Below, one piece after another: positions 46,853 to 57,132 of a stretch of DNA of 64,000 nucleotides (position 1 is its first letter; each line of letters begins with the position of its first letter). The stretch spans positions 1-64,000 of the forward strand of contig NZ_QAGM01000020.1 in NCBI RefSeq assembly GCF_003049725.1, given 5' to 3'. The stretch is from Oceanimonas marisflavi (GTDB lineage Bacteria > Pseudomonadota > Gammaproteobacteria > Enterobacterales > Aeromonadaceae). Made by a program: the position numbers and the translations under genes. The notes beneath the pieces are model-generated. The model saw only the letters and a program-made list of their open reading frames with translations, did no database searches and had not been told where the DNA came from.

Positions 46853-49240
46853 ATGAAGTTTTCAAAATCATGGCTGGATGAATGGGTCAACACCGGTCTT
46901 AACGCCGAGGCCCTTGCCGAGCAGATCACCATGGCCGGCCTGGAAGTGGACGGCATCGAGCCCGTTGCCGGCGACTTTTCCCGAGTAATGGTGGGTGAAG
47001 TGGTGGAATGCGGTCAGCACCCGGACGCCGACAAGCTGCGCGTGACCAAGGTCAATGTGGGCGGCGACGAGCTGCTCGACATCGTCTGCGGCGCGCCCAA
47101 CTGCCGCCAGGGCCTGAAAGTGGCGGTGGCCGTGGTCGGCGCCGTGTTGCCCGGTGATTTCAAGATCAAGAAGGCCAAACTGCGCGGCCAGCCGTCTCAC
47201 GGCATGCTGTGCTCCTACGGTGAGCTGGGCATCGATATCGAGTCCGACGGCATTATCGAGCTGCCCGCCGACGCGCCCGTTGGCACCGACGTGCGTGACT
47301 ATCTGGCCCTGAACGACGTCACCATTGAAGTGGATCTGACCCCCAACCGCGCCGACTGCCTGAGCATGGCCGGTCTGGCCCGGGAAGTGGGCGTGCTCAA
47401 CAACCAGGATGTGTCCTGGCCCGAGATCCCCGCCGTGTCCGCCAGCATTGACGACCAGCTGGATATTCAGCTGCATGCCGCCGACGCCTGCCCCCGTTAT
47501 CTGGGCCGGGTAGTGAAAAATATCAACGTCAAGGCCGAAACCCCGCTGTGGATGCAGGAAAAACTGCGCCGCAGCGGCATTCGCAGCATAGATCCCGTGG
47601 TGGATATCACCAACTTCGTATTGCTGGAATGGGGCCAGCCCATGCATGCCTTTGACCTCAATACCCTCAAGGGGGGTATTCAGGTACGCATGGCCGAGCA
47701 GGGCGAAAAGCTGACCCTGCTCGACGGCAATGAAGTAAGCCTGAACGCCGATACCCTGGTGATCGCCGACAGCGAACGTCCGGTGGCCATGGCCGGCATC
47801 TTCGGTGGTGAAGCCACCGGCGTGACTGAGAACACCCGCGACGTGCTGCTGGAATGCGCCTTTTTCAGCCCGCTGGCCATTACCGGCCGCGCCCGCAGCT
47901 ACGGCCTGCACACCGACTCGTCCCACCGTTTTGAGCGCGGCGTGGACTACCGCCTGCAGCACAAGGTGATGGAGCGGGCCACCGCGCTGCTGCTGGAGAT
48001 CTGCGGCGGCGAAGCCGGCCCGGTCATTGAAGCCGTGGCCGAAGACAAGCTGCCCCAGGCCGCTACCGTCACCCTGCGCCACGCCAAACTCAACCGGTTG
48101 ATCGGTATCGATATCGAGGCCGGCCAGGTCACCGAAATGCTGACCCGCCTGGGGCTGGACGTGACCACCACAGATGAAGGCTGGACCGTGGTGGTGCCGA
48201 GCTACCGCTTTGATATCGCCATTGAAGAAGATCTGGTGGAAGAAGTGGCCCGTATCTATGGCTACAACAATATTCCCGATGTGGCCCCCCGGGCCAACCT
48301 GTCCATGTCGTCTCACCATGAGGCGCACCTGCCGCTGAACCGGCTGAAGGATGCCCTGGTGGATCTCGGTTATCAGGAAGCCATTACCTACAGCTTTGTG
48401 GATCCGGCCCAGCAGCAGCTGCTGTTCCCCGGCGCCGAGCACATGGTGCTGCCCAATCCCATTGCCGCCGACATGTCGGCCATGCGGGTATCCCTGTGGC
48501 CGGGCCTGATCCAGGCGGCGGTGTACAACCAGAACCGTCAGCAGTCACGGCTGCGTCTGTTTGAACAGGGCCTGACCTTTGTACCTGATGAGACTGCCGA
48601 AAACGGCGTGCGTCAGACTCCTGTGCTGGCCGGCCTGGTACTGGGCCCGGTAGTGGACGAACACTGGAGCATGAGTAACCAGGCCGCCGACTTTTTTGAT
48701 CTCAAGGGGGATGTGGAAAGCCTGCTGGCACTCAGTGCCGACGAGCTGGCCTTCAGCGTGGAGCGGGCCGAGCTGTCTGCTCTGCACCCGGGGCAATCCG
48801 CTCAGCTGCTGCGTGGCGGTCAGCCAGTGGGTCACTTTGGCGCCCTGCACCCGAGCCTGCTGAAAAAGCTGGGCCTCAAGTCCCAGGTGTACCTGTTTGA
48901 AATCGAGCTGTCGGCGCTGACCGAGCGCCGGGTGCCCGACGCGGTGGAAGTCTCCCGTTTCCCGGCCAACCGGCGCGATCTGGCACTGGTGGTCGATCAG
49001 AACCTGGCTGCTGCCGATATCCTTGATTTGGTTAGGAAAGTTGGCGGTAATCAGCTGGTTGGATTAAACTTGTTTGACGTATACCAGGGGCAGGGCATTG
49101 CCGAGGGCAAAAAGAGCCTGGCACTCAGCCTGGTATTGCAGGACACCCAACGGACGTTGGAAGAAAAGGAAATCGCCGACACCGTGGCCCGCATCGTAAC
49201 GGCGGTTTCCGACGAGTTTAATGCTTCCTTGAGGGATTGA
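46853..49240 (+). CDS. pheT: Phenylalanine--tRNA ligase beta subunit
   Basis: The 795-aa subunit has an N-terminal [13 protein letters not shown], a tRNA-binding OB fold (about 39-150, [17 protein letters not shown]), the B3/4 editing domain (about 210-390), B5 domain (about 400-475), a catalytic-like domain and a C-terminal ferredoxin-fold anticodon domain ending [16 protein letters not shown]...[10 protein letters not shown]. It forms the alpha2-beta2 enzyme with PheS and edits Tyr-tRNA(Phe). Confidence 0.98.
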   Translation: MKFSKSWLDEWVNTGLNAEALAEQITMAGLEVDGIEPVAGDFSRVMVGEVVECGQHPDADKLRVTKVNVGGDELLDIVCGAPNCRQGLKVAVAVVGAVLPGDFKIKKAKLRGQPSHGMLCSYGELGIDIESDGIIELPADAPVGTDVRDYLALNDVTIEVDLTPNRADCLSMAGLAREVGVLNNQDVSWPEIPAVSASIDDQLDIQLHAADACPRYLGRVVKNINVKAETPLWMQEKLRRSGIRSIDPVVDITNFVLLEWGQPMHAFDLNTLKGGIQVRMAEQGEKLTLLDGNEVSLNADTLVIADSERPVAMAGIFGGEATGVTENTRDVLLECAFFSPLAITGRARSYGLHTDSSHRFERGVDYRLQHKVMERATALLLEICGGEAGPVIEAVAEDKLPQAATVTLRHAKLNRLIGIDIEAGQVTEMLTRLGLDVTTTDEGWTVVVPSYRFDIAIEEDLVEEVARIYGYNNIPDVAPRANLSMSSHHEAHLPLNRLKDALVDLGYQEAITYSFVDPAQQQLLFPGAEHMVLPNPIAADMSAMRVSLWPGLIQAAVYNQNRQQSRLRLFEQGLTFVPDETAENGVRQTPVLAGLVLGPVVDEHWSMSNQAADFFDLKGDVESLLALSADELAFSVERAELSALHPGQSAQLLRGGQPVGHFGALHPSLLKKLGLKSQVYLFEIELSALTERRVPDAVEVSRFPANRRDLALVVDQNLAAADILDLVRKVGGNQLVGLNLFDVYQGQGIAEGKKSLALSLVLQDTQRTLEEKEIADTVARIVTAVSDEFNASLRD

Positions 49241-49244
49241 GCTT

Positions 49245-49547
49245 ATGGCGTTAACCAAGGCCGATATAGCAGAGCATTTGTTCACCCGCCTTGGCATCAG
49301 CAAGCGCGATGCCAAGGACATGGTTGAAGCGTTTTTCGAGGAAATTCGCAGCGCACTTGAACAGGGTGAGCAGGTCAAGATTTCCGGCTTCGGCAATTTT
49401 GAACTGCGCAACAAGGGAGAGCGCCCCGGGCGCAATCCCAAAACGGGAGAAGACATTCCCATTTCGGCCAGGCGGGTAGTGACCTTTCGTCCCGGCCAGA
49501 AGCTCAAGGCCCGGGTTGAAAACGCGAGCCCCAACGACGCAGAGTAG
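49245..49547 (+). CDS. ihfA: Integration host factor alpha subunit
   Basis: The 100-aa DNA-bending protein [20 protein letters not shown] includes [20 protein letters not shown], and the beta-arm [20 protein letters not shown] carries the intercalating Pro. It works as a heterodimer with IhfB in replication, transcription and site-specific recombination. It starts 4 bases after pheT, the same arrangement as in E. coli. Confidence 0.98.
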   Translation: MALTKADIAEHLFTRLGISKRDAKDMVEAFFEEIRSALEQGEQVKISGFGNFELRNKGERPGRNPKTGEDIPISARRVVTFRPGQKLKARVENASPNDAE

Positions 49548-49549
49548 TT

Positions 49550-49579
49550 CAGAAAGCCAGGCAAATGCCTGGCTTTCTG
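49550..49579 (+). terminator. Hairpin after ihfA
   Basis: CAGAAAGCCAGGC pairs perfectly with GCCTGGCTTTCTG around AAAT. The following sequence is only weakly T-rich, so termination efficiency is uncertain. Confidence 0.7.
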
Positions 49580-49656
49580 CCATTTAGACTAAGGCACTAT
49601 TGGCTCTGCGCCTCACTGACTGTTAGCCTATGAGGCAGGATGGAATTAGCAGAGGC

Positions 49657-50397
49657 ATGCACGGCGTGCAGAAAGGAAACATCGTCATTCTTACCGGGGC
49701 CGGCATTTCCGCCGAGTCCGGCATTCGCACTTTCAGGGCCGCGGATGGTCTGTGGGAAGAGCATCATATCGAAGACGTGGCGACCCCGGAGGGGTACCGG
49801 CGCAATCCCGAACTGGTGCAACGGTTTTATAACGAGCGCCGGGCGTTGTTGCCAACGGTGAAGCCCAATGCCGCGCATATTGCCCTGGCCCGGCTTGAAG
49901 CCGAGTGGCCGGATCGGGTCACCATTGTCACGCAAAACATCGACGATCTGCACGAGCGGGCCGGCAGCCGCAACGTGCTGCATATGCACGGCGAGCTGCT
50001 CAAGGTCCGTTGCCCCCAAAGCAACCAGACCATTGACTGGCCTGGCCCGTTGCACACCACGGATTTGTGTCATTGCTGTCAGTTTCCCGAGCCGTTGCGG
50101 CCCCATGTGGTGTGGTTTGGCGAAATGCCGCTGCAGCTCGATCATATTTACCAGGCATTGAGCGAGGCCAGCCTGTTTGTTGCCATCGGCACCTCGGGCA
50201 ATGTCTACCCGGCCGCCGGCTTTGTGCACGAGGCGGCCATGCACAACGCCCATACCCTGGAAATCAATCTGGAGCCCAGCGAAATACGCAACCATTTCGA
50301 TGAACACCGCTACGGCCCGGCCACGCGGGAAGTCACCGCCTGGGTGGAGGAGTTGCTGGCCGGTCTGGCCGGCGCCTCCATTCAGCGGCAGGGCTGA
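49657..50397 (+). CDS. cobB: NAD-dependent protein deacylase CobB (sirtuin)
   Basis: The class III sirtuin removes acetyl and succinyl groups from lysines. NAD-binding motifs are [33 protein letters not shown] and [22 protein letters not shown] follows. The Tyr/Arg pair for acyl recognition is in [12 protein letters not shown], and zinc Cys are in VRCPQ and LCHCCQF. The frame opens at 49630; the start at 49657 (246 aa) mimics the E. coli short form, but no strong ribosome site decides between them. It is convergent with the pot remnants. Confidence 0.95.
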   Translation: MHGVQKGNIVILTGAGISAESGIRTFRAADGLWEEHHIEDVATPEGYRRNPELVQRFYNERRALLPTVKPNAAHIALARLEAEWPDRVTIVTQNIDDLHERAGSRNVLHMHGELLKVRCPQSNQTIDWPGPLHTTDLCHCCQFPEPLRPHVVWFGEMPLQLDHIYQALSEASLFVAIGTSGNVYPAAGFVHEAAMHNAHTLEINLEPSEIRNHFDEHRYGPATREVTAWVEELLAGLAGASIQRQG

Positions 50398-50407
50398 ATA
50401 ACGGCTG

Positions 50408-50443
50408 AAAAAAGCAGAGCCCGCCAATGGCGGGCTCTTTCAT
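50408..50443. terminator. Terminator between cobB and the potD remnant
   Basis: GAGCCCGCC pairs with GGCGGGCTC around AAT, with an A-run before and CTTTCATT after, so it could act in both directions. Confidence 0.8.
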
Positions 50444-51493
50444 TCACTGGGTACGCAGTCTGACCCAGAACTGTTCGTAGACGGCGAGCACCTCGTCACC
50501 CAGATCATCCTGGAAGTGACCGTTCGCCACTACCTCGGCCGACGGGAACAGCACCGGGTCGCTCGCTACCTCGGCGGGCAACAGCGCCCTGGCACCCTGG
50601 TTGGGCACCGCCAGCCCCAGCTCGGTAATGATCTGCGCGGCCACCTCGGGGCGCATCAGATAATCCAGAAAACGATGGGCGGCGTCCACCGAACGGGCGT
50701 TGGCAGGAATGGCGGCGCTGTCCACCCAGAAGATGGCGCCTTCCTCGGGATAGACATACTCCAGGTTAAGGCCGTCCTGCCGGGGTCTTGTAGGCCTGAT
50801 CGCTCCACAGCAGGCCGATGCTGGTTTCACCGGTCACATAGGGCATGCGCGGATTGTCGGAGTTATACAACAGCACATTGTCCTTCAGGGTTACCAGCTT
50901 GTCGTAGGCCGCTTCAATTTCCTGTGGATCCCGGCTGTTGGCGGAATGGCCCAGGGTCAGCAGCGCCATCTGGAAATTTTCGCGAATGTCGTCGGTCAGC
51001 ATTAGCTGGCCGCTGAACTCACTGCGCCACATATCGGCCCAGCCGGTCACCCTGGCATCGGGCAATCGGGCAGCTCGTCCCGGTTAACGGCAATGGCGGT
51101 GCTGCCAAAGGCGTAGGGCATGCTGTAGGTGTTGCCCTTGTCAAAATCCCGATCCAGCAGGGCAGAGTCCAGCTGGCCGAAGTGGGGCAGCTTGCTCTTG
51201 TCGAGGGGCTGCAGCATGTTTTCCCGGGCCATTTTGCTCAGCATGTAGCTGGACGGAAAAATCACGTCATAGCCTTCTCTGGCGCCACTGGTCTGCAGCA
51301 GCTTGAGCTTGGCGTAAAGGGCCTCGTTGGAATCAAAGCTGGCATAATCCACCGCCACGCCGGTTTCCTCGGTAAAGGCTCGCAACACCGCCTCGGGCAG
51401 GTATTCGGCCCAGGCGTACACGGCCAGGCGTTCTTCGGCCACGGAAAAGGCGGGCAGGGAGGAAAGCGATTGGCGCGGTGCGCCAACCGTCAC
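50444..51493 (-). pseudogene. potD: Spermidine/putrescine-binding protein PotD, frameshifted twice
   Basis: Three overlapping frames together spell a PotD-like periplasmic binding protein: VYAWAEYLPEAVLRAFTEET (51493-51047), ENFQMALLTLGHSANSRDP (51065-50766) and YPEEGAIFWVDSAAIPANAR (50830-50444). The first shift is an exact 8-bp tandem duplication, ATCGGGCA at 51057-51064 and 51065-51072. The second is one extra G in the run at 50782-50785. Removing either restores continuity. The N-terminal signal peptide and an ATG start are also missing. The locus beside cobB matches the E. coli cobB-potDCBA order. Confidence 0.92.
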
Positions 51494-51689
51494 TAAAATT
51501 AACCCTGTCTCTAGCAGACCTACGGCGGGGCTCGCCGAATGTTAAGCCTGCGGAGTGGACATGAGACTTAGGCGGATATGGGGTTGATTCACCATCGTAA
51601 AATCCGCCATTGCGCGGAATTTACGGCGATAACCAAGCCCCGCCCGAGCAGTCCACAGTGAAACAGGAACCAGTCAGCCTGGCGACAGG
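51494..51689. other. Unexplained sequence between potD and potA remnants
   Basis: This 196-base stretch occupies the place where potC and potB should be. It has a small hairpin (CGGCGGGGCTCGCCG, 51523-51537) and GTGGAC/GTCCAC motifs facing each other near 51555 and 51650. No recognisable gene remains. It could be a scar of a mobile element or a rearrangement junction. Confidence 0.4.
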
Positions 51690-52063
51690 CTACTCCCCTA
51701 ACGGGGAATCCCCTTCTTTTAGGGAGGGGAGGATGTCAAGGGGCAGTACCACCTCCCAGCCGTCCACCCAGCTTACCGAGATCCGCTGTTCCAGCGCGAA
51801 GTCGGTGCCGGCATCGTCTTCGTCGAAGAAGCCGGCGATCAGAATGTCGCCGCCGGCGTCGAGCTGCACCCGGGACTCCAGGGTCGCGCCCTTGTACTGG
51901 CGGTCGAGAATGCGCCCGGCCACTCCCTGAGCCGGGAGCCCATCACGGTGTTGACGTGCCGCTGCTCAGCAGGCACCGCGGTAATGTCCTCGCCGGCGAG
52001 GAGAATGCGGCCGCTGTCGGCCTGCTCCAGCCCGGCGTTCTCAGGGTAAAAGAAAGCGCGCAT
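51690..52063 (-). pseudogene. potA: PotA ATPase, internally deleted remnant
   Basis: The promoter-side part (52063 leftwards) retains [20 protein letters not shown] and [12 protein letters not shown], which follow the Walker A region in PotA; Walker A itself is gone. The other frame (51923-51690) retains the C-terminal TOBE part, [20 protein letters not shown] and ISVSWVDGWEVVL. The two meet near 51921-51943 out of frame, so roughly 230 central codons, including the signature motif, Walker B and H-loop, are missing. No functional transporter ATPase can be made. Confidence 0.88.
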
Positions 52064-52233
52064 TCTAGGACTCGTCCGGCATGATGCAAAGCAAATAAAA
52101 ATTGCCGCAACAAACGGTTTTGTTGTTCCAGCAGAGACAGATCAGTCTGTTTTTTATCCAGCCGACAACGGGTTACGGGAACCGTCTGATATCGCTATAA
52201 TGGCGCCATCCCCTGAATCAGAAACCATATTTG

Positions 52234-52989
52234 ATGAACGAACCCGAATTTGCCCGTCTGCAGCAATCACTGCAACACGGGTTTTCCCTTAACCCCAGAG
52301 CGGTGTTGCAGGAAGGCTGGCAACGTATTTATGGTGCCAAGCTCACCATGGTCATGGCCGCCATCGGTGTGGCCGGCAGCTGGCTGCTGCTTAATCAGTT
52401 GCTGGTAACGGTGGCCGGCAACAGTGAAAACGAGTGGAATGCCAGCCTGCTGGGCCTGCTGATTTCCATGATCATGGCGCCCATGAGCGGCGGCCTGGAC
52501 ATGATGGGTATTCACCGGGCGGTAGAGCGGCCCATTCGCCCCAATCAGATTTTTGACTATTTCCGTTATGTGCTGCCGCTGGCGGTAGCCAGTCTGATCA
52601 TGGGCTTTATGACCAGCCTGTTTCTGCCCCTGGGAGTGGCACTGGGTCTGCCGGCAGCGCTGTCCATGCTGCCGACTCTGGTGCTGAGTGTGGCGCTGAT
52701 GTTTGTGTTTCCGCTGATCCTGGAAAAAGGTTTGAGCCCGTTTCAGGCCATATTGCTTTCTTTGCGGCTGTTTGCCCGTCAGTGGCTCAACCTCATCGCC
52801 ATTCATCTGGCGCTGGTGCTGCTGTTTATGGCGGCCCTGCTCAGTTTTGGTATCGGCCTTGTCTGGGTGGCGCCACTGTATATGGTGGTCAAGGGCATTA
52901 TTTACCGGGAAGCCTGCGGCGTTCGTGGCGCCGGCGAGCAAGGCACTCCTTCGCCTTCTTCATCAGCAGGGGATCATTTCGAGGCATGA
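52234..52989 (+). CDS. Uncharacterised inner-membrane protein
   Basis: The 251-aa protein has about six hydrophobic segments (for example LTMVMAAIGVAGSWLLLNQL, LLGLLISMIMAPMSGGLDMM, ALSMLPTLVLSVALMFVFPL and LALVLLFMAALLSFGIGLVW), with SLRLFARQWLNLIAIHLALV resembling DUF975/YciC-type proteins. The frame starts at a TTG (52231), but the ATG at 52234 follows immediately. Its TGA overlaps the next gene's ATG, so translation is coupled. Function unknown. Confidence 0.75.
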   Translation: MNEPEFARLQQSLQHGFSLNPRAVLQEGWQRIYGAKLTMVMAAIGVAGSWLLLNQLLVTVAGNSENEWNASLLGLLISMIMAPMSGGLDMMGIHRAVERPIRPNQIFDYFRYVLPLAVASLIMGFMTSLFLPLGVALGLPAALSMLPTLVLSVALMFVFPLILEKGLSPFQAILLSLRLFARQWLNLIAIHLALVLLFMAALLSFGIGLVWVAPLYMVVKGIIYREACGVRGAGEQGTPSPSSSAGDHFEA

Positions 52990-53585
52990 AATCTGTATTG
53001 TTCGGGGCCGCGCTGGCCCTGCTGATCGTTCCCGCCCACGCCGCTTCCCTCAACCTGGGGTACAGCGGTTTTTACAAGCACCTGGATACGGTGGCCGACG
53101 CCGGGGTCGAGCACGCTACCCTGGGATTTTATCTCAGCCGTAACGATACCGCTGGCTGGTGTCATATCGAGTCGGGCAGGGTAGAGGTGGCCGGTGAGCA
53201 TCGTGGCGATGTGACCGTGTTGCCTCATGGTGAATTTGTGCTGCCCTTCGACAAGCAGCTGGACCTGGACAAGGCCGTGGTCCGGCTGGACGTCGAGCAG
53301 CCTGAGCGCTGTGAGATTTCCATTCAGATCCAGGCTCTGTTGCCTGCCGGGGAGACGAATGCCGGTCAGCTGCGCGGCATTCGAGATGAAATGAAGACCC
53401 TGCTGAAGGAAATGGCCGGCTGGCCGGGGCGCTATTTTGTGCCGGAGATCAAGGGAGTGCAGTTGCAGCCGCTGAACGCTCAGGAACGCATTCAGGGCCT
53501 GCCCAGACTGGCTCTGGACGATGCTGCGCTGGCAGGAGGTGGTCAGTGGTCGCTGCCGGCAACCCGGGTTACCCCCTGGCTGTAA
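52986..53585 (+). CDS. DUF2987-type secreted protein
   Basis: The 199-aa protein has a signal peptide (MKSVLFGAALALLIVPAHAA, cleavage after AHA). The mature start SLNLGYSGFYKHLDTVADAG looks like DUF2987, a family found next to ttcA in Vibrio and Aeromonas relatives. It has a pair of Cys (GWCHIE and ERCEIS) that could form a disulfide. ATGA overlap with the upstream membrane protein implies joint expression. Function unknown. Confidence 0.75.
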   Translation: MKSVLFGAALALLIVPAHAASLNLGYSGFYKHLDTVADAGVEHATLGFYLSRNDTAGWCHIESGRVEVAGEHRGDVTVLPHGEFVLPFDKQLDLDKAVVRLDVEQPERCEISIQIQALLPAGETNAGQLRGIRDEMKTLLKEMAGWPGRYFVPEIKGVQLQPLNAQERIQGLPRLALDDAALAGGGQWSLPATRVTPWL

Positions 53586-53601
53586 TACCATTTTTTGTTG
53601 T

Positions 53602-53665
53602 CACTCCCGCGAAGGCGGGAGACCAGTGCAATCTCTCATGGATCCCCGCCTTCGCGGGGATGACG
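53602..53665. repeat. Paired dispersed palindromic repeats
   Basis: CACTCCCGCGAAGGCGGGAG (53602-53621) is an inverted relative of ATGGATCCCCGCCTTCGCGGG starting at 53638. The second is kin to the repeat at 5071-5098. They follow the DUF2987 gene and could fold into a large hairpin. Confidence 0.75.
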
Positions 53666-53690
53666 TCTCTTCGCAGGAATAACCGTCATC

Positions 53691-53716
53691 AAAAAAGGCG
53701 CTAAGGCGCCTTTTTA
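53691..53716. terminator. Bidirectional terminator before ttcA end
   Basis: AAAAAAGGCGC-TAAG-GCGCCTTTTT gives T-runs on both strands between the convergent DUF2987 and ttcA genes. Confidence 0.85.
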
Positions 53717-54634
53717 TTACTTCACTTCAATCACCTGCAGGCGCTCGCCCAGCTCGGGGGCGTCGTCGTCATCCTGTTCAAAGCGGGGAGCAAAATCGGG
53801 CTTGTCGAAACCGATGTCGCCGCCGTCAATCACCCCGGATTCGCTGTTAATGCTCTTGAAGTCAAACTGCTGGTGATCCATCAGGTGTGACGGCACCAGG
53901 TTCTGCACCGAGCGGAACATGCTTTCAATGCGGCCGGGAAAACGCTTGTCCCAGTCCTGCAGCATGCTCTTGATAGCCTGGCGCTGCAGGTTTTCCTGAG
54001 AGCCGCACAGGTTGCAGGGAATAATGGGAAATTCCCGGGCCTCGGCATACCGCACCAGATCCTTTTCCTTGGCATAGGCCAGAGGACGGATCACCACATG
54101 CTTGCCGTCATCGCTCACCAGCTTGGGCGGCATCGACTTCATGGTGCCGCCATAAAACATGTTCAGCAGCAGGGTTTCAAGAATATCGTCCCTGTGGTGA
54201 CCCAGGGCAATTTTGGTCGCGCCCAGCTCGGTGGCGGTACGATAGAGAATGCCCCGGCGCAGGCGTGAGCACAGCGAGCAGGTGGTCTTGCCTTCGGGGA
54301 TCTTGTCCCTGACGATGGAATAGGTGTCTTCCTCGACAATTTTGTACTCCACCCCCAAGCTGTCCAGATAGGCGGGCAGCACATGTTCGGGAAAACCGGG
54401 CTGCTTCTGATCCAGATTGACCGCCACAATCTCAAAGCGAATGGGGGCGTGGGCCTGCAGGTTGCGCAGAATGTCGAGCATGGCGTAGCTGTCCTTGCCA
54501 CCGGACAGGCATACCATGACTCTGTCACCGTCCTCTATCATGTTGAAGTCGGCGATGGCCTCACCCACGTTGCGGCGCAGCCGCTTTTGCAGCTTGTTGA
54601 AGTTATAGACTTGCTTGGCGGTTTGAACAGACAT
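53717..54634 (-). CDS. ttcA: tRNA 2-thiocytidine(32) synthetase TtcA
   Basis: The 305-aa PP-loop ATPase with an Fe-S cluster thiolates C32 of certain tRNAs. The PP-loop is [18 protein letters not shown]; the conserved CxxC pairs are [11 protein letters not shown] and [12 protein letters not shown], which hold the cluster. [20 protein letters not shown] is also conserved. The C-terminal extension is acidic ([15 protein letters not shown]). It precedes uspE-fnr in a conserved neighbourhood. Confidence 0.97.
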   Translation of the reverse strand: MSVQTAKQVYNFNKLQKRLRRNVGEAIADFNMIEDGDRVMVCLSGGKDSYAMLDILRNLQAHAPIRFEIVAVNLDQKQPGFPEHVLPAYLDSLGVEYKIVEEDTYSIVRDKIPEGKTTCSLCSRLRRGILYRTATELGATKIALGHHRDDILETLLLNMFYGGTMKSMPPKLVSDDGKHVVIRPLAYAKEKDLVRYAEAREFPIIPCNLCGSQENLQRQAIKSMLQDWDKRFPGRIESMFRSVQNLVPSHLMDHQQFDFKSINSESGVIDGGDIGFDKPDFAPRFEQDDDDAPELGERLQVIEVK

Positions 54635-54703
54635 GATGCCCCCGGCGAAAAAACTGGGGGCTATTATAGTGACTGGTGCCTTGAGGGCAAGGCGCGTGAG
54701 GGG

Positions 54704-55618
54704 TTACTCGGTATCGGGGCGCAGCACCAGCACATCACAGCTGAGCTTGTCGATCACATGTTCGGCGGTGTTGCCAAGCAGTGCCGCCGCCATGCCGGTG
54801 CGGCCTACCGAGCCGAGAATGACCAGACTGGCGTCAATGGCATCGGCACAATGGGGGATTACTTCTTCCGCCAGCCCCTCGTGCAGATGCAGGCTTTCCG
54901 ACTCCAGATCAAAGCGCACCGCATATTCATACAGGGCGCGCTCGTGATGTTTTTTCACGGCGGCATTATAGGCGTGGGGGTCGAAGTCGGGCAGCTCCAG
55001 TGCCATGTTCACCGGGGTGATGGGGTAGGCGTTAACCAGGTGCAGGGTGGCAGACAGCAGACGGGCCACCTCGGCGCTTTCGCCGATGATTTTTTCGTTC
55101 AGCGCTTCCTGGGCCTTGTCGTCGCTGCAGCAGTTTACCGCCGCCAGCACGGTTCCTCCCATGGGCCAGTCCCGCTCCTTGACCAGCAGCACCGGGCAAG
55201 GACACTTGCGCAACAGGTGCCAGTCGGTAGGCGTAAAGATAAACGACTGGATCATGGCGTGCTTGTGGGTACTTTTTACCACCAGATCGTGGTGCTGCTC
55301 CTGCACCTGCTGGTTAATGGCTTCAAAGGGCCGGCTGTGCCAGACCACCTTGAGCCGAAACTCGATTTTGCTGCCGGCATAGGGCTCGAGCAGGGTTTTC
55401 AGCCACTCTTCCCGGCCTTGCAGTACGCCCTCGCGCATTTCGTCCCGCTCTTCACTGGAGAGCATGGAGGTCATTTCGTAGGAAAAGTCGTAAATGGCCA
55501 GAAACAGGGTGATGGCCGCGTTTTCCTGCAGCGCCGCCACCGATATTGCCCGGTGCAGTGCCGGCTGGGCTTCGGCCACCGGATCGATCACCACCAGAAT
55601 ATTTTGATACTTGATCAT
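54704..55618 (-). CDS. uspE: Universal stress protein E
   Basis: The 304-aa protein contains two tandem Usp domains (about 1-150 and 155-304). YQNILVVIDPVAEAQPALHR starts the first; CPCPVLLVKERDWPMGGTVL links the two; ASLVILGSVGRTGMAAALLG near the end carries the ATP-binding G-x2-G-x9-G(S/T)-like segment. AAGGAGGT four bases before the ATG at 55618 fixes the start. UspE is linked to DNA damage resistance, motility and aggregation in E. coli. It lies directly downstream of fnr. Confidence 0.94.
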   Translation of the reverse strand: MIKYQNILVVIDPVAEAQPALHRAISVAALQENAAITLFLAIYDFSYEMTSMLSSEERDEMREGVLQGREEWLKTLLEPYAGSKIEFRLKVVWHSRPFEAINQQVQEQHHDLVVKSTHKHAMIQSFIFTPTDWHLLRKCPCPVLLVKERDWPMGGTVLAAVNCCSDDKAQEALNEKIIGESAEVARLLSATLHLVNAYPITPVNMALELPDFDPHAYNAAVKKHHERALYEYAVRFDLESESLHLHEGLAEEVIPHCADAIDASLVILGSVGRTGMAAALLGNTAEHVIDKLSCDVLVLRPDTE

Positions 55619-55640
55619 GGGCACCTCCTTGTGGCGCGGG

Positions 55641-56384
55641 TTATTCCGCTTCGGCTACACCGGCCAGACGAGCCAGATCGGGCTGGTTCAGAATGCGAAT
55701 ATATTTTCCTTCCACCGCGATCAGATCGTTTTTCTGGAAACGACCCAGCAGCCGGCTCACGGTTTCTACCGTCAGTCCCAGATAATTGCCGATGTCGCCC
55801 CGGGTCATGCTCAGGCGAAACTCGCGGGGTGAGAAACCGCGCTGGGCAAAACGGCTGGACAGGCCGTGCAAAAAGGCAGCCAGACGCTCTTCGGCAGTTT
55901 TTTTGGACAGCAGCAGTATCATCTGCTGGTCTCCGTTGATCTCGTTGCTCATCAGCCGCATGATTTGCTGGCGAAGACGGGGCATTTTACCGGAAAGCTC
56001 ATCCAGTACTTCAAAGGGAATTTCGCATACCATGGCGGTTTCCAGTGCCTGGGCAAAGGAAGGGTGGGTACCGTTATTGATGGCGTCAAAGCCAACCAGG
56101 TCCCCGGCCAGGTGAAAAGCGGTGATCTGCTCGTCGCCCTGCTCGGTAATGGTGTAGGACTTTACCGTTCCGGCGCGAATGGCATAAAGTGATTTGAGTT
56201 CGTCACCCGCCTTGAACAGCGCCTGACCCTTCTGAATGGGCTTTTTACGCTCAATAATGTTGTCGAGCTCGTCCAGTTCATCGGAGTTGAGTCCGAGCGG
56301 AATGCACAGCTGGCTGATGCTGCAGTCCTGGCAGTGTATGCTTTGGCTGGTGGCCGGCTTGCCGGCTTTTATGATATTTCCCAT
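55641..56384 (-). CDS. fnr: Oxygen-sensing global regulator FNR
   Basis: The 247-aa protein has the N-terminal Fe-S ligands in [11 protein letters not shown] plus the distal Cys in AMVCEIPFE, so it can bind an oxygen-labile [4Fe-4S] cluster. The effector domain includes [20 protein letters not shown], and the recognition helix is [13 protein letters not shown] with E-x-x-S-R for TTGAT half-sites. The frame starts at a TTG (56411), but the ATG at 56384 gives a typical length. It probably controls the cco operon, which has a matching box. Confidence 0.95.
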   Translation of the reverse strand: MGNIIKAGKPATSQSIHCQDCSISQLCIPLGLNSDELDELDNIIERKKPIQKGQALFKAGDELKSLYAIRAGTVKSYTITEQGDEQITAFHLAGDLVGFDAINNGTHPSFAQALETAMVCEIPFEVLDELSGKMPRLRQQIMRLMSNEINGDQQMILLLSKKTAEERLAAFLHGLSSRFAQRGFSPREFRLSMTRGDIGNYLGLTVETVSRLLGRFQKNDLIAVEGKYIRILNQPDLARLAGVAEAE

Positions 56385-56439
56385 GTGCTTCGTCGCCTGA
56401 TGAATACTCAATCTGAATCATAGCACCAATAAAAACCGG

Positions 56440-57132
56440 TTAATAGCTTGGGAAAAGCAACATGCCGGCCTGATAAAGGCTGAATATTCCGTAAAAAATC
56501 AACAGGATGCCTGAAGCGCGGCGAAACCGTGAATGGTTCAGCCAGTGCCTGAGTGAACCGGCCAGCCCTCCCAGCGCCAGCAGGGTGGGCAGAGTGCCGA
56601 GGCCAAACAGCGCCATTACCAGCGCCCCCTGAGCCATACTGCCCGAAACAGCACTCCAGGTCAGTGCCGAATACACCAGACCGCAGGGCAGCCAGCCCCA
56701 GATCATGCCAAAGGGCAGGGCTGCAAGGGGGGTGCGAAAGGGCAGAAAGCGTCCGGCCAGTGGTTTGATATGCCGCCACAGACCATTGCCCAGCCGCTCC
56801 AGCGCCAGCAGGCCATTCCACCAGCGAGCCAGATAGAGCCCCAGCAGTATCATCATGATACCGGCCAGCAGCCGCAGCCACAGCAGGCCCTGTTTGCCCA
56901 TGCTGATATCGGCCAGGCCGGCAAACACACCGCCCACCAGCGCCCCCGCCAGGGCGTAGCTCAGAATGCGGCCGGCGTTATAGCTGAGCAGATAAAGCCA
57001 GCTCCAGCGCCGCTGCCCGGCGGGAATGGCCATGGAAAAGGCCGCCGCCACCCCGCCACACATGGCAATGCAATGGCCGGCGCCCAGCAGGCCGATCAGC
57101 AGCGCGGCGAAGGGATCAAGCTGACCGGTCAT
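56440..57132 (-). CDS. SafE/CcoS-linked membrane protein (DsbD-like transmembrane)
   Basis: The 230-aa membrane protein has about six helices and belongs to the SafE/TauE-like group found in cbb3 assembly loci. LLGAGHCIAMCGGVAAAFSM contains the H-C-x-x-M-C-G-G motif typical of this group, possibly for copper, and GMIWGWLPCGLVYSALTWSA has a second conserved Pro-Cys-Gly. The start at 57132 overlaps the end of ccoS by 17 bases, giving an operon ccoH-ccoI-ccoS-this gene. A role in copper supply to the oxidase is inferred. Confidence 0.82.
   Translation of the reverse strand: MTGQLDPFAALLIGLLGAGHCIAMCGGVAAAFSMAIPAGQRRWSWLYLLSYNAGRILSYALAGALVGGVFAGLADISMGKQGLLWLRLLAGIMMILLGLYLARWWNGLLALERLGNGLWRHIKPLAGRFLPFRTPLAALPFGMIWGWLPCGLVYSALTWSAVSGSMAQGALVMALFGLGTLPTLLALGGLAGSLRHWLNHSRFRRASGILLIFYGIFSLYQAGMLLFPSY

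Noticed and set aside
46868-48442. 524-codon minus-strand frame opposite pheT
   Set aside because: It is an antisense shadow; the composition is typical of reversed GC-rich coding DNA.
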